64,000 nucleotides of DNA from Cocos nucifera (GCA_006176705.1 QRFJ01001017.1:1-64000); one strand, 5' to 3'. Numbered from the stretch's first letter, positions 12,881-26,700 are shown. Notes: generated from the letters alone by a model not told the origin. A program made the numbers and translations.

Positions 12881-15800
12881 TGATAAGAATACAATGTTGT
12901 TGAAGGAGAAAATCAGATTTCCCGGGTCAGGTTCGTTCAAATCTGATTGGATCGAGAGATATATTTTAAAAATTTTTTCTTAGATCTAAATTAGATATGA
13001 CATTTTTTAGATATGATTTTATGATCTGATAAATAAAAAAATTAAATTAAATTAAATCTAAATTAATATTACCTTGATTTAGGTAATCCGATTATCCTTT
13101 GATGATCCTGCTGATTGCTTGAGGTTCTGGATCTAGCCATGCAAGCACCTAGCCTCTATCGGTATCCACCTGGATTGGATCTGGAGATCTTCTCCTTCTT
13201 TATCACATCTCCAAAAATTAGATCTGGATCTGATTTGGAGGATCTTCGAAACTCCTTTCGAAGATCAGCAGTCGTCTTTGCAGTAGTGCTGCCTTCTTCC
13301 TTTCTCATTAGTCTTTTCTTGCCTGGATCGCACCAAACTAAAGCCCAACTTCCTTATGGATGGAGAGGAGAGAGAGGGTCAGAAGATGGCATGGAGGAGG
13401 GAGAGGGGTAGCCTTAGGGCATGGGCTAAGAGGAACTCTCCTTAAGGTTGGGCGCAGACAGGGTTTATTTGTAGACCTTGCTGTGCCATGCAGTGCTACA
13501 TCATCCCGACCAATCACGTTACTTCATCCAATCAGATCTAAATCTGATTGGTGGGATGACATCACCTGATCCAATTAGATGAGATCCCCATAGATTCATC
13601 CTTAGATGGTGCTTTAGACTGATCAAAGTCTATAGGTAAGGGTCATCTAGTTTCAATCCAAGAAGCAACCTGGAGTCCCATCCGTATGGGACTCTAGTGT
13701 TTATCCACATGGGGCGCATGCCATCCTAGGCATGCATCCTCCATCTGCCTGCCAAATGGTAGGTGGACTTGATCAATAAGTCTCTCCTATGGGTGCATGA
13801 CACATGGGCAGATGTCCAAGGGCTAAATATCAATATTTGACCAAAGTCAAAGGACAAGAATTAGCAGGTGACGAAAAATGGTAGGTATTATCTTAAATTT
13901 ATCTCATAAATTAAGATAACCCTTTTCAGACCTAGACAAGCTCTAGTCAAACTTGGTAAAGGTACCTGAGTGAGCGCAAACATATTTGGCTCAGTCGAGA
14001 TAATTTTTAATGATAGAAAAAGGAGAATGTTAGGCTCAATCGTGTGCTAGCATGATATCTTTGAACCTAATTGAATCTAATTAAAAACAATTGAACTGGG
14101 TTAGTCTAATTGATGATATGTAGATCTAAACCCTTATTTGTGTGACCCAGTTAGGTTTAGTTCTATATGGTAATGGGATATGTCGTGATCTCCATTATCA
14201 ACATCATCGAAACTTCTTTCGTTGGATCAGAACTCTTCTGATTCAGATAACTAGAATGATCGATCATCTAAATCATTCTAATTGCTTTTAAAATCCATCA
14301 GTGACACCTAGCAGTATATGGTGTTAATCCATCAAAATTGAAAATGAACCTCTTGGTGCAGCTACTTGTGTGATTAAGTTCTTCTATCTTGAGCCATGAT
14401 TAGATTAGGGTTAAGGTGAACTCGTCAAACCCTAATTCCTATCATATGATTTAATCATTCGATTCAAGTTCGATGTGAAAATCTTAATAGAAACTCTTTC
14501 TATTATCTCACTCTTACCATGGCCATGGGCTTATGGACTTGATTCTCATGATCATCATTGGGCTGCTCCTCATCCACCGAGGTAGGTAGATTTCATCTTG
14601 GTCCAATCCAATTTCTATAATGAATATGCTATAGCCAACATACACCTCAGGATTCTAAATGGCTAGGAGATCGAGTATGGTGTAGTCAAACTATAACATC
14701 CTCAAGGTGAACTACCAATACACCTCAGGTTAAAAAACTAAACACACCACTGCAGCTTTGAGTCAGTCATCAACGAGAAGGTAGACTTTCTTATGACTAC
14801 TCGAGGTGGTCACGCTCAGTGCCCTCGTTCTCTAACGAGTATTTGTACTCTCACTCTAGTGTCTCTATACTGTAGACTCAAGATTCATCTACTATGAAGA
14901 AGCGATTGTACACTAACCTTCAGGATCAATCACCATCCTTATGACGATCCTACGGTCAGGAGCCTTTTATGAGTTAATAAATGAAAATTCATGTCTTAAA
15001 TTTTCAACTCTTGAAAATAAGAATTATCATTACCATTAACTCAAGGGATGTATCACAGATACTAAATACACATATATGATAGAAAATAACCCATTTTATT
15101 ATTTATAGTCAAAATTATAATTTTGCCCCTAGAAGTGTATTATAAGTGTTAGCCAATTCTAGCTTCTAGGGCACACATATCTAACAGTTATCGTTAAGAC
15201 ACTATATTTATCAGTTTAATTTTGACTTCTTAAAATAATTAAAAATAGATAAAAAATAGTGAGTCGAGATGAATCCACAGAGAAGGCAGTGTTTTAGTTT
15301 TGAAATCTTTATTTTTTATAAAAAAAAAAGAAAAAAGTTTTGAAAATAAATTTGAAGTTGAAAAATAAAATAAAAAATAAAAATTAAATGGTGCAAAAAA
15401 TTAAACTTGGTACTAAGATCTACTAGTTAGATCTTAGCATCTACTTGCGATGAAATTAAAGAGTAATTAAAATAAAAAATAAGAATTTAAGTTATAATTA
15501 AAAATGAAAAGCATGAATTTAAAGTACATAAAAATAAAATTTATATTTATTAAAATTTTAGAATTTAAATAAATAAAATTTAAAAAGAAAAGAAAAAAAT
15601 TAAAAGCAGTTGATTTCAATTTTGAATCAACGTCGGCATGAAGATGGCATAGGAGATAGCTCTTTTCCACAGCACTCGTTGCCTTGAAGCAGCCTTTAAC
15701 CCAAGCATGGCTCCCACCCTGGACCTTCACCATCCCATGATCGAAGATGCTTTGATTTGATGGCCTGAGGTCTTATTTATAAGGTATTGGAGGGCTGAAG

Positions 15801-16562
15801 ATCTTCTTTGTAGGCAATATGGGACTATAGAGGAGTTTGACCAGCAAAAATAGTGAAATCCTAATGAAAATTGGATTAAAAGAGTCCTAGATAAAGTTTT
15901 GTTGAGTTTCTTGAATTTTGGCAATCAAATTCTGATCAAACGGTCCAAAAAGCACCAAAAATCAAGTTTTAAAAACCTAAATTAAGTCGGATTAATTTCT
16001 GGCCATTGGATCGAACTTTATGGAGCATTTTTGACCATCGGATCAAGTCAAAAACTATTCTAAAATTCTTTTCCTAGTTGGATTAAACATGGGCTCTTAG
16101 ATCATGCAAAACTATGCTGGTAGACTACTGTAGATGGAGAATTCTATGGATTGCAACTAATCGACGTGCGGCATATCTCGTAAATTACCAAAATGCCCTT
16201 GCTTAGAGGTCTACCATGAGCCACAATAAATTTGATGTCAGCCTAATATCAGCAGCTTACTGGATGGCTTGGTTGGCTTTGCGGCTTGGCTTGGCGAGCC
16301 GACTGAGTTGATTTTCTTTTTATTTTTTTCTTTAAAAATTCATATCGAATTCGTTTTAACTTTATTTTACTCTAAATTTATTTCATTATAACCAAAAATA
16401 AGCTCTTTTTATTAAAAATAATATTTTATTTTTTAATTATTTTTTAATTAATAAAAATATTAATTTCATAAAAATATATATAAATTAATTATTAATTTTT
16501 AAAAATAAAATAAATTAATTATTAAATTAATATTTTTATTGATAAATTTATGGTACTTATCA
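12881..16562 (-). repeat. Athila-like 5' LTR, split by a family A solo LTR
   Basis: On the minus strand the LTR starts TGATAAGTACC at 16562 and ends at 12881 (…CTTATCA), directly followed by the primer site. Its start resembles the solo LTR at 56796-58562 (TGATAAGTGG followed by a similar AT-rich stretch). Both also have a GAT-rich segment near their ends (on the minus strand 'gtggattcatctcgactc' here). Removing the insertion 12901-15186 and one duplicated pentamer leaves about 1.39 kb. The short minus-strand open frames around 15467-15924 lie inside it and are not credible genes. Confidence 0.65.
12901..15186 (-). mobile_element. Family A solo LTR with target duplication
   Basis: A complete family A LTR in reverse complement: starts TGAAGGAG, ends CTAACA, 2,286 bp, with the U3 palindrome near 14970-15045. 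It is flanked by GTTGT (12896-12900) and GTTAT (15187-15191), a 5-bp target duplication with one change. No internal sequence is attached on either side, so it is a solo LTR left by recombination between the two LTRs of a full insertion. The TATA box position (about 13464) is mutated to a TATTTGTA form. Confidence 0.85.
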
Positions 16563-17715
16563 ATCACTAAGGTAGTTTAGTAGCTATCAAGAGGTGAGTG
16601 GTTTTCTGTCTAATTTTGATGTTTTTCTTACTATATTTAGCTATGAAAGGGATTAACTTTAAAAAGAAGTTAGATTTTTATTATCTCATAGCTTATATAT
16701 ATAAAAACAAGCATGGAAACATGGAATGATCTTTTATTGAAATTTTTTTCAAAGATATGTATGTGTATATGTACCCGGTTTGGGCAAGATTTGCATTTTA
16801 GCTTGAAATTATTCTTGGAATCAGCTTTTCAGCATTTGAAAATCAGCTTTCCAACATTTAAAATTTTATTGAGCATTCATTGAAAAGGGCTACCTATAGG
16901 AGTGATCAACTTATAGGGTGTGTGTTAGCTTCAGCATTTTAAACAACAAAAAATAGCCCGCACCACAAACGATAGAAAATTCAACATACTTAGTGGGGCT
17001 CAGTAGTATAATTTACTATGTATCGGTTATCCACGAGAGTGGTGTCCTGTGGTATAGTTGGCAGTAGCCCAGCAATAACATGATTTACTACATGGTTTTA
17101 TTCATGTTTAGCATATAAATGTTTTAAAAGTATATCAGTAATATAAGCTCTATGTGTTATATTAAATATTAAAGCTAAACTTTCCTATTGTTTCATTATT
17201 AGATGGATTATCCATTCACTGGGATTTAGGTCTCACCCCTCACTTCTCCTTATTGCAAGCTTGGAGTATCTTAGTTAGACATAGAAGTAAAGCATCCGTA
17301 TCTTCATCAACACTCACACTAGAAAAAAGGTTAGCCATGTTAGCTTGTGAGAGTAGTGCATTTTCAGTTGTTTTATGTGTTGGAGATGTTTATGCTAGCT
17401 TGGGAGAGGAGTACTTTTTGAGATATATTATATGTTTGAGTTGTTTAAATCAGAAATGTTAAGTGTGTTTTACTTTTGAACTATATGTACAAGGTATGGT
17501 ATGAGGAATGAAACCTTGAGTTTGATTTTAAGAAATGTTGAGTTAAATTGAAATATTTGTGTTAATGGATTGAAAGATTGATTGAATTAATTGAGGGTAG
17601 ATTATTAATAGATGGACAAGGTTTAATAGTATCTTGTGAGCCACGGCATAAGATGCTAATAAAACTGAGCTCAGCTACTATACTCGTGCTTAGTTTAGGG
17701 GGTAGGGTGCGACAC
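16563..17715. other. Unassigned repeat-like sequence, possible old LTR tail
   Basis: No protein gene is recognisable. It ends with 'gggggtagggtgcgaca', which recalls the GGGTCGGGGCGTGACA-type 3' end of Tekay/Del chromovirus LTRs. The segment may be a 5'-truncated plus-strand LTR of that kind, but no matching start or second copy is in the window. Small open frames (17253-17462, 17578-17784) show no known motif. Confidence 0.35.
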
Positions 17716-18176
17716 TACTTATCTATTAAGATCGATAGATTCCATCTTGGTGCACACTTTACTCTTCCAATGAACCTACTATAGCTAATATACACCGCAA
17801 GATTTTGAATGGTTAGATATCTAAGTGATTATGCAATCAAACTATAGCAGTCCCATTGTGAATAATTGAGGCACCGCAAGTCTAAAGACTACTCACACTA
17901 CTACAGCATCAAGTATGTTACTGATGAGTTGATAGATATCTATATGACTACCCATGTTAGTCATGTTCAGTATCATTATTTTCTAATAATTACCTACACT
18001 CTTGCTCCAATATTTTTATATTGTAGACTCGAGACTTATCTATTCAAAGAAAAGTAATCCATATACCAATCTTACTAGGTCAATCACTATCTCCATGATG
18101 ATCCATCCATCAGAAGCATCTAGGAATTAATTACTAATGATACATGCCTCAAATGTTTAACTCTTGAGAATATATG
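17716..18176 (-). repeat. Highly diverged family-A-like LTR fragment
   Basis: Follows the order of the U3 part of minus-strand family A LTRs: 'gatagattccatcttgg', 'caatgaacctactatagc', 'agtcaaactatagcag', 'actactacagcatcaag', 'gatgatcc' and 'taactcttgagaatat'. It is far more diverged than any other copy. It stops abruptly inside the U3 palindrome where the family B LTR begins (18177), so it is likely the insertion target of family B. Confidence 0.65.
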
Positions 18177-20656
18177 TGAAGAAACCAGATCTAGGGTTTC
18201 ATAGGTAGATCTTAAAATTTTTTCAAGATCTTGCAGTAGAAGACTTAAATAAATCTAAAATTTATTTAAATAATTATATAAATACCTAGATCTCAGATCT
18301 ATTATATGATTAAGGCATGATATTAAATCAAAAATTAAAATCAAATAAGAAAGAAAAAAGGTTGATCAAATCAACCTAGATCTACACTACATCAAATGTA
18401 GGTATGAAGTTTATAGATCAGATATATTACCTGAGCATGTTTAAACATTCTAACTTGCTGATCCAAGCTGGAGGATGAAGTCATGAGCCACAAATATGTT
18501 CGGCCTCTAGGAGTCATCCACATGAGCCTACGATGTTTGATTTGAAGTTCGATGCAGGAAATCAGCACAGCATGCTAGTACTGTGCTGATCCTTCTTTGA
18601 CGATCGATCTGATGCTTTCTTCTTTAAAATTTGGACTCTCCAAAATATAAGAAAGAAGATGAGAGTTTGATTATTTTAGACTCTCTTAAAAAAACTCAAA
18701 AAAAAGGAGGAGAGATTGAAAATAAAAGAGCCTTAGAAGAAGACCCTCTTCTTCTTCTCTTTTCTCTCACCAAGACACCTAGTTTGGTGCCTATGGAACC
18801 CCCACGCCCAAGGACCCTCTTCCTCTAATTTTTGCACACCCCAAAACTCTCCTAGAGCTCTATACTTCATGAAAAAATTAGAATAAAATTCATTCAATAA
18901 ATAGGGAAAAAGAAGAGTCCAAGTTAGGTTAAATTTCTAGACTAGGAATATCCAAACATGGGAAGTTGTTGGGGCAGCCAACTCTTGGGCGCCTCCTCCA
19001 TAATTTTTGGCATGGACCAAAAAGAGAGGGTGCACAAAAAAGGAGATTATTTTCATAGAATAAGAGAAGAATTAATTAAAAAAGGAGGTGACACTCAAAG
19101 AAAGATGTTTTGGTCAACAAGGATTCTATCTCATAGAATCCTAAGCAAAACCATTTCCTCCTTTGACTTGGTCTTCCACCTAACTTTCAAATATGACTTG
19201 GAGGGAGAGAGGGGGCATAGAAATTAGGAAGAAAGGGATTTTCTAAGAAAAATACCTAGAAAATAGGTATGGAGGCATTGGGACCAAGGTGGTGCAAGAA
19301 GATAGGGAGTCCTAGTCACATTAGGACTCCTATTTTGACTTGGTCAAACAAGATCTTTTAATCAAATAAAATCAAGATTAATCAAACATAATTAAATAAA
19401 GCCCTAATCCATTTAAGGACTTAATTAAATCATATCTAATTCTAATTTATTTTTTAATTAAATTAAAAAATTAGATTAATCCGAGTCCTAGTTAGACTAG
19501 GACTAGTTCTTTCTTGCACTTAACTTATCCAATAAATCAATTGGACTTGATCCAATCAAGCCCAAACTAAATCTAATTAAATCATATTTAATTAGACTTA
19601 ATCTCAGCCTATTGGCTTAATCAAATTAAGTTAATTAGTAATTCAATTGCTAATCAATCCTCCTGTAAAATATGCACTAGGTTAAACACCAATCGTATTG
19701 ATTATTTAACCCTAGAATAATTCTTAATCGTTGATCAACCATCCGATCAGATCGTAAGCTCTAATGCATGTGACCTCACAGGTTTGAACCTAAGTCAGTA
19801 GCATAGAAATAAATTTCTGTATCAATCGAAGTGACCATCTAGCAATGATACCCAACGGTTGGATATGTCGAAGGTGTAGAACACCATCTTTAGAATCCAA
19901 GTGGATATAGTTTCCATATAATTCATCCCCTTGACCACAATGTTCGTAGGACATATCAAAGTTCAACTTTCAACTCTAATCAGATTATCCACATTATATT
20001 TTAAAATACCAAATCCATCTGATGGATTATCCTGGCCAAGGTTTTGCTTTATTGAAATACAATGATATATTCTTCTCCAACTCTTGGAGTGGTCAATTTC
20101 ATCTTTATCACACTCCAACTTTGCAGGTACTTGACTATGCCCAGAAGCCTTCCATTGCTGAATTAGAAATTTAGTTAGTTCGATACCAAAGCATAGTGAG
20201 TTGCTTGCAAGTCACTAAGGTGATCTTAGGTTTAAGAGATACTTATACCTATATCCCATCAGAGACATTCATGATAGCAGAATGCTCTAAAGTTGGTCAT
20301 GTTCAATGACGATGTACCCATACATCTCATCTGTATGCCATACTAGTATCTCTACACATCTTGATTAAGAGAACAATCAATCTATATAGCATATAGCAAC
20401 CTATGCTCGATAGATGTTGTCATCCTAATTAACAGTCTATCATTTGGTCGTCAACAAATTTAAGGACTAATCGATAAATTCTCTCTTTATCAAAACTAAA
20501 TAGTCCTAAGGACTTCATTCCAACAATGGAGTTCATTAGAAGATGTAAACTTATGATGAAAAAAGATGCCAAAATATTTTTATTAATTAATAAATCAATT
20601 ATAATATCTCAACTATCAATAGGCTGACGATTGGCTTTGGAACATAATTTTCAACA
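18177..20656 (-). repeat. Family B copia 3' LTR, minus strand
   Basis: Bounded on the right by a polypurine tract on the minus strand (reverse complement of 'actcccacttg', 20657-20667) next to family B RNase H, and on the left by TGAAGAAACC, the same kind of end as family A LTRs (TGAAGG). It is about 2.48 kb, starting TGTTGAAAATTATG on the minus strand. The other LTR is not in the window, so the ends rest on position and terminal bases only. Open frames such as 18631-18828 and 18958-19227 lie inside it and look fortuitous. Confidence 0.62.
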
Positions 20657-21494
20657 ACTCCCACTTGTCCTAAAGCCATTCGGCATAGTATTTAATACCC
20701 ATCTTCGACTTATGGTTGTTGAACTCGTTGATTAACAGGACTTTAGTAAAGGGGTCAGCTAGGTTCTCCTTTCCATCGATCTTTTAATGGTCGATGTCAC
20801 CATGATCCACAATCTCACGGACCAAATGGAAGCGATGCAGAATGTGCTTTATTCGCTGGTGTGCCTTCAATTTTTTTGCTTGAGCTATGGCATCAGTGCT
20901 GTCGCAGTAGAGCAGGACTGGACCATCAATGGAGGGTGCTATTTCGAGCTCGATGATGAACTTCCTCAGCCACACAACTTTTTTTGCTGCATCTGATGCT
21001 ACCATGTTCTCTGCTTCACAAACAGAGTCAGCCACTGTATGCTGCTTGGAACTTTTTCAGTAAATGGCTCCACCATTTAGAGTAAAGAATACCCCAACAC
21101 ATTTTTACTATCATCATGGTCAGGTTGAAGGTTAGAGTTTGTAAACCCCACAAGTTTCAGAGCTGATTCATTATAAACCAACCATTGATCTTTAGTATTT
21201 CTCAAATATTTAAGAATGGTTTTAACCATCTTTCAGTGGTTTTCTCCAAGGTCAGACTGTTATCTACTCACTACTCCTAGTGAGTATGCCACGTCTGATC
21301 TCGTACATATCATGGCATACATGATAGATCTCACTATCGAAGCATATGGGACTCTACTCATATGCTCTCCCTCTTCAGTAGTTGTCGAACAATCCTTCTT
21401 GGAGAGAAAAATTTCATGACCTATCGATAGATAGCCTTTCTTGGAATTCTCCATGCTAAACCTTTTCAGCATAGTTTCTATGTACGTGAATTGG
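20657..21494 (-). pseudogene. Family B copia pol, RNase H and end of reverse transcriptase
   Basis: On the minus strand, 21472-21260 reads 'MLKRFSMENSKKGYLSIGHE' followed by 'CTRSDVAYSLGVVSR', the end of a copia reverse transcriptase. Then 21035-20784 has the RNase H motifs 'ADSVCEAENMVASDAAKK', 'YCDSTDAIAQAKK' and 'RIKHILHRFHLVREIV'. Stops and frameshifts separate the pieces. The reading frame breaks at 21494 in the middle of reverse transcriptase and resumes at 45800, because the outer family A element sits between. Sequence differs clearly from family A (for example YCDST rather than YCDNN), so it is a separate copia lineage. Confidence 0.85.
21490..21494. repeat. Target duplication ATTGG, left copy (outer family A)
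   Basis: ATTGG immediately precedes the LTR start TGAAGG at 21495 and is repeated exactly at 45795-45799. Five bases is the usual copia duplication. Confidence 0.9.
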
Positions 21495-23749
21495 TGAAGG
21501 GAAATTAGGATATCTCAGGGTTAGGTTCGTTCAAAAATCACCTCTTAGATCCTAATCAGATCTAATATTTTTCAGATCTAATTTGATAATTTGATAACTA
21601 AAAAAATAAAACTAAATTAATTTTGAATTAATTTACCTTGATTCTGGGTAATCTGATTACCCGTTGATGATCCTATCGAAGCCCTGAGATTCTGGATCTA
21701 GCCACACAAGCGCCTGGCCTCTACCAGTATCCACTCAGATTGGATCTGAAGATCTTCTTTTTCTCTTTCTTTTCTCCAAAAATCAAATTTGGATCTAATT
21801 TGGAGAATCTTCAAAATTTCTTTTGAAGATCATCCATCGTCTCTGCAGTAGTGCAGCCTTCTTCCTTTTTCGTCAGCCTTTACTTGCCTGACTCGCACTA
21901 ATCTGAAGGCCCAACTTTCTTGGGCGTGGAGAGGAGGGAGAGGGCAAGATGGTGGCATGGAGAAGGGAGAGGGGCAGCCTTGGGGCATGGCTTGGAGGAG
22001 GAGTCTCAAAAGTGGGCACAAACAAGGTCTTTTTATAGACTCTGCTGCGCCATGCAGTGCTGCATCACCCTGGCCAATCACGTTGCTTTGCGCAATCAGA
22101 TCTAAATCTGATTGGTAGGATGACATCACCTGATCCAATCAGATGAGAGACCCATAGGTTCATTCTTAGATGGCACCTAAAACTCATCAAAGTAGATACC
22201 CAAGGGCCACCTAAGCAGAAACCAAGAAGCAACCTGGAGTCCCATCCGTATGGAACTCCAGCATCCCTATCCATGGGCGCATGCCATCCTAGGCATGGGC
22301 CCCCTCCTTTCCAATTTCCAGAGAGGAGACAAGCCCCTATCTGCTCTCCAATAAGTGCATGACACATGGGTAGATGTCCAAGGGTCAAAGGTCAACGTTT
22401 GACCAAATCAAAGTACAAAAATTAGCAGGTGATGGAAAATGGCAAGTGTTGTCTCAAATTTATCTTATAAAGTAAGACAACCCTTTTCTAACATGGACAA
22501 GCTCTAGTCAGACCAGGTAAAGGTACCTGAGTGAGCACAAACTCATTTGGCTCAGTCGAGACAACTTTTATGATAGAAAAAGAAGAACGTTAGGCTCAAT
22601 CGTGTGCTAGCACGATTTTCTTGAACCTAATTGAATCTTATTCAAATCAATTGAACTGGGTTAGTCCAATTGATGATATCCAGATCCAAATCCTTGTTTG
22701 TGTGACCCAGTTAGATTTAGTTCTATATGGTAATGGGATATGTCATGATCTCCATCATCGACATCATCAAAACTCCTTTCGATGGATCAAAACTCTTCTA
22801 ATTCAGACAACTTAGAATAATAGATCATCCAAATCATTCTAATTGCTCCTAAAATCCACCGGTGACACCTAGTAGCATATGATGGCAATCCATCAAAACT
22901 AAAAATGAATCTTTTGGTGCAGCTACTTGTGTGATTAAGTTCTTCTATCTTGATCCTCGATTAGATTAGGGTTAAGGTGAACTTGTCAAACCCTAATTTC
23001 TATCATATGATTTAATCATTCGATTCAAGTCCGATGTGAAAACCTTAATAGAAACTCTTTCTATTATTTCACTCTCTGCCATGGCCATGGGCTTATGAAC
23101 TTGAATCTCATGATCATCATAGGGCTGCTCCTCATCCACCAAGGTAGATAGATTCCATCTTGGTGCAATCCAATTTCTATAATGAATATGCTATAGCCAA
23201 CATACACCTCAGGATTCCGAATGGCTAGGAGATCGAGTCATGGTGTAGTCAAACTATAACACCCTCAAGGTGAACTGTCGATGCACCTCAGGTCAAAGAA
23301 TCAAACACACCACTGCAGCATCGAGTCAGTCATCGACGAGAAGGTAGACTTCCTTATGACTACTCAAAATATTCCCGCTCAGTGCCCTCGTTCTCTAATA
23401 AGTACCTGTACTCTTGTTTTGGTGTCTCTACACCGTAAAATTAAGACTTATCTACTACAAAGAAGCGATTGTACACTAATCTTCTAGATCAATCACCATC
23501 CTCATGATGATCCAACGCTCAAGAGCATTTTATGAGTTAATAAATGAAAATTCATGTCTTAAATTTTCAACTCTTGAAAATATGAATTATCATTACCATT
23601 AACTCAAGGGATGTATCACAGACACTAAATACACTTATGTGATAGAAAATAATCCATTTTATTATTTATAGTCATAATTATAATTTTGCCCTTAGAAGTA
23701 TATTACAAGTGTGAGCCAATTCTGACTTTTAGGGCACACATATCTAACA
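21495..23749 (-). repeat. 3' LTR of outer family A element
   Basis: Starts TGAAGGG, ends TATCTAACA, 2,255 bp, collinear with all other minus-strand family A LTRs. On the right it is followed by 'aactcccacttg', the reverse complement of the polypurine tract, then by the pol end. The TATA position near 22030 has decayed to 'tctttttata'. Confidence 0.9.
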
Positions 23750-23761
23750 AACTCCCACTTG

Positions 23762-26700
23762 ACCTAAAGCCAATTGGCTACAAATCTAGGTCCCATCTTC
23801 TCAAGGTGGGCTTTGATCTTCTACTGGCCCAACAACTTTGTAAGTGGATCCACCGCATTGTCTGTGGAGTCGACTCTCTTGACCTCAACGTAATCCTTCT
23901 CAAGGTAATCATGGATGAGGTGGTATCGCCGCTCGATGTGCTTGGATTTCTGATGAAACCTCGACTCCTTAACAAGGGCTATGGCACCATTATTGTTGCA
24001 GTACAGAGGAATGGCATCTGATGGCATCACTCTAATTTTTGTGGCAAACATCTTATACTAGAATGTCTCTTTTGCAGCTTCTGATGCAGTGATATATTCT
24101 GCTTCCATGGTGGAATCTGCTATCACTGTCTGTTTGGAACTTTTTCAACTGACAGCTCCACCATTGCACACAAACAGACTTTCAGATGTTGACTTTCGAT
24201 CATCTACATCGAACATAAAGTCCGAGTCTATATACCCCTGGACTTGGAGTTCTCCATTACCAAAGACCAACAATATATCCTTAGTTTTTCTTAAGTACTT
24301 AAGGATACATTTCACAGAAGTCTAGTGTTCTTCACCTAGATTCGACTGATATCTGCTCGTGACACTCACGGCATGGGCTATATCAGGTCGTGTACATAAC
24401 ATGGCATACATGAGGCTCCCTATTGCTGAAGCATAAGGGATCTTGCTCATGCATTCTATTTCCTCAGGTGTGCTAGGGCACATCTTCTTGGAAAGATGAA
24501 TGCCATGCCTGAAGGATACTAAACCCCTCTTAGAGTTTTCCATGCTAAACCTCTTTAGTACTTTCTCTATGTACATCTTCTGTGAAAGTCCTAGCATCCT
24601 ATTCGGTCTATCTCTATAGACCTTAATTCCTAGAATAAAGGATGCTTCTCCTAGGTCTTTCATGGAGAATTCTTTAGATAACCATATTTTAATTATGGTC
24701 AACATGGGAATATCATTTCCGATAAGGAGAATGTCATCCACGTACAATATGAGGAAGACAACAGCGCTTCCACTAACCTTTTTGAAAATACATGGCTCCT
24801 TCTCATTTTTGATGAAACCAAATATTTTGATCACATCATTAAAATGAGTATTCCAGCTCTGAGATGCTTGCTTAAGTCCATATATGGACCTTTGCAGTTT
24901 GCATATCTTGTGATCATCATCACTGGATGTGAAATCTAGCGGCTATTCCATATAGATATCTTCCTCAAGATATCCATTCAAGAATGCCATTTTTATATCC
25001 ATTTGCCATATTTCATAATCAAAATAGGCTGCAATAGCAAGCAATATGCGGATGAATTTTAGCATAGCTACTAACGAAAAGATATCCTGATAGTCAATGC
25101 CTTCGTGTTGACTATAACCTTTTGCCACTACTCTAGCCTTGAATGTCCCCACATTTCCATCTGCACCAATCTTTCTCTTGAAGATTCATTTACACCCAAT
25201 AGGTACTATACCTTCTGGTGGATCTACCAAGGTTCAGACTTGGTTTGAGTGCATTAAGTCAATTTTTGACTTCATTGCTTCTGACCATTTTTCGGAGTTG
25301 ATATCTGATATCGCCTCGTTATAGGTTTTGGGATCATCACCATAAATCCCATTACCTATGAGGAACATTTTCTCTACATCCTCTGAAATAGTACCTAAGT
25401 ACCTTTCAGGGGGACGAAAAATCCTTTTCGATCTATGAGGTGGAGGAGGTAGTGTATGGATTGGCTTAATCTGATTTGGTTCTATTTGGTCCTTAGCTCG
25501 TTGCTCTTGTGAGACTTTCTCATCAAGCTTGATCTACTTTCCAATACCGCTATCTTGAATAAACTATTTTTCAAGAAAGATGGCATGTCAACTCACAATC
25601 ATATTATGATCTTCTGGAATGTAGAAATAATATTCTAATGACTCTTTAAGATATCCTATGAATCGAGCTCTAAAAGATCTAAAGTCTAACTTGTCCGCTT
25701 GTTGTCTTTTGACATGAGCCGAACAACTCCAAATTCTGAGATGACTCAGACTTGATTTCTTACCATGCCATATTTCATACGGTATGGTAGAAACAGTTTT
25801 AGAAAGAACCCTATTCAGTAAGTATATTGTAGTTAACAAACAATGTCCCTAAAGAAAATTAGGGAGGTCTATGAAGCTCATCATGGATCAAGCCATATCT
25901 AATAGGGTCCTATTCCTCTATTCTGAAACTCCGTTGAGTTGAGGTATTTCTAGTGGAGTCCATTGAGAGACTATGCCATTTTCTTTGAGATAGTCCAGGA
26001 ATTCTCGACTAAGGTATTCACCTCCTCGATCTGATTGAAGAATCTTAATGGGTTTTCCAATTTATTTTTCTACTTCATGTCTGAATTCTTTAAACTTTTC
26101 AAATGCTTCAAACGTATGTCTCATAAGATATACATACCCATACCTTGATAAATCATCGGTAAAGGTTATGAAGTAGACAAAATTGCCTCTAGCCAGCACA
26201 TCAAATGGGCCGCACACATTTGTATGTACTAGGGCAAGAAGATCCGTGGCCCTTTCCCCATGTCCTACAAAAAGAAGCTTAGTCATTTTGCCATGAAGAC
26301 AAGATTCACAAATTGGATATGACTCAAAAGTCAACAGACTCAATAGCCCAATTTTCTCCAATTTGTTAACCCTATCTTCTGCTATATGACCTAATCTTAG
26401 GTGCCATAGATACCTATCATTAGGACTATCCCTAGGATGTTTTGATTTTATGACATTCATATTTTGCTTGAAGTTAAAAATAGATACATCAACATGTAAC
26501 TGATAAAGATCGTTAATAAGAAAACCATTTGCAATTTTATTTCTTTCATAAAGAATGTTACAATGGTCCTTAAGAAAACTAATTACATAGCCTACTAATG
26601 CAAGGCAAGAAATAGAAATCAAATTCCTGCTCACTGCAGGCACATAATAATAGTATTTTAATACTAAGTCTAAATCGGATGGTAGTCGAAGAGGGTATAT

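Noticed and set aside
15467..15924. Minus-strand open frames near an AT-rich region
   Set aside because: They fall inside the Athila-like LTR and are hydrophobic or low complexity, with no homologous motif.
18631..19227. Two open frames (18631-18828, 18958-19227) that could be small host genes
   Set aside because: They lie within the sequence bounded by family B LTR ends, have no recognisable motif, and are of a length expected by chance.
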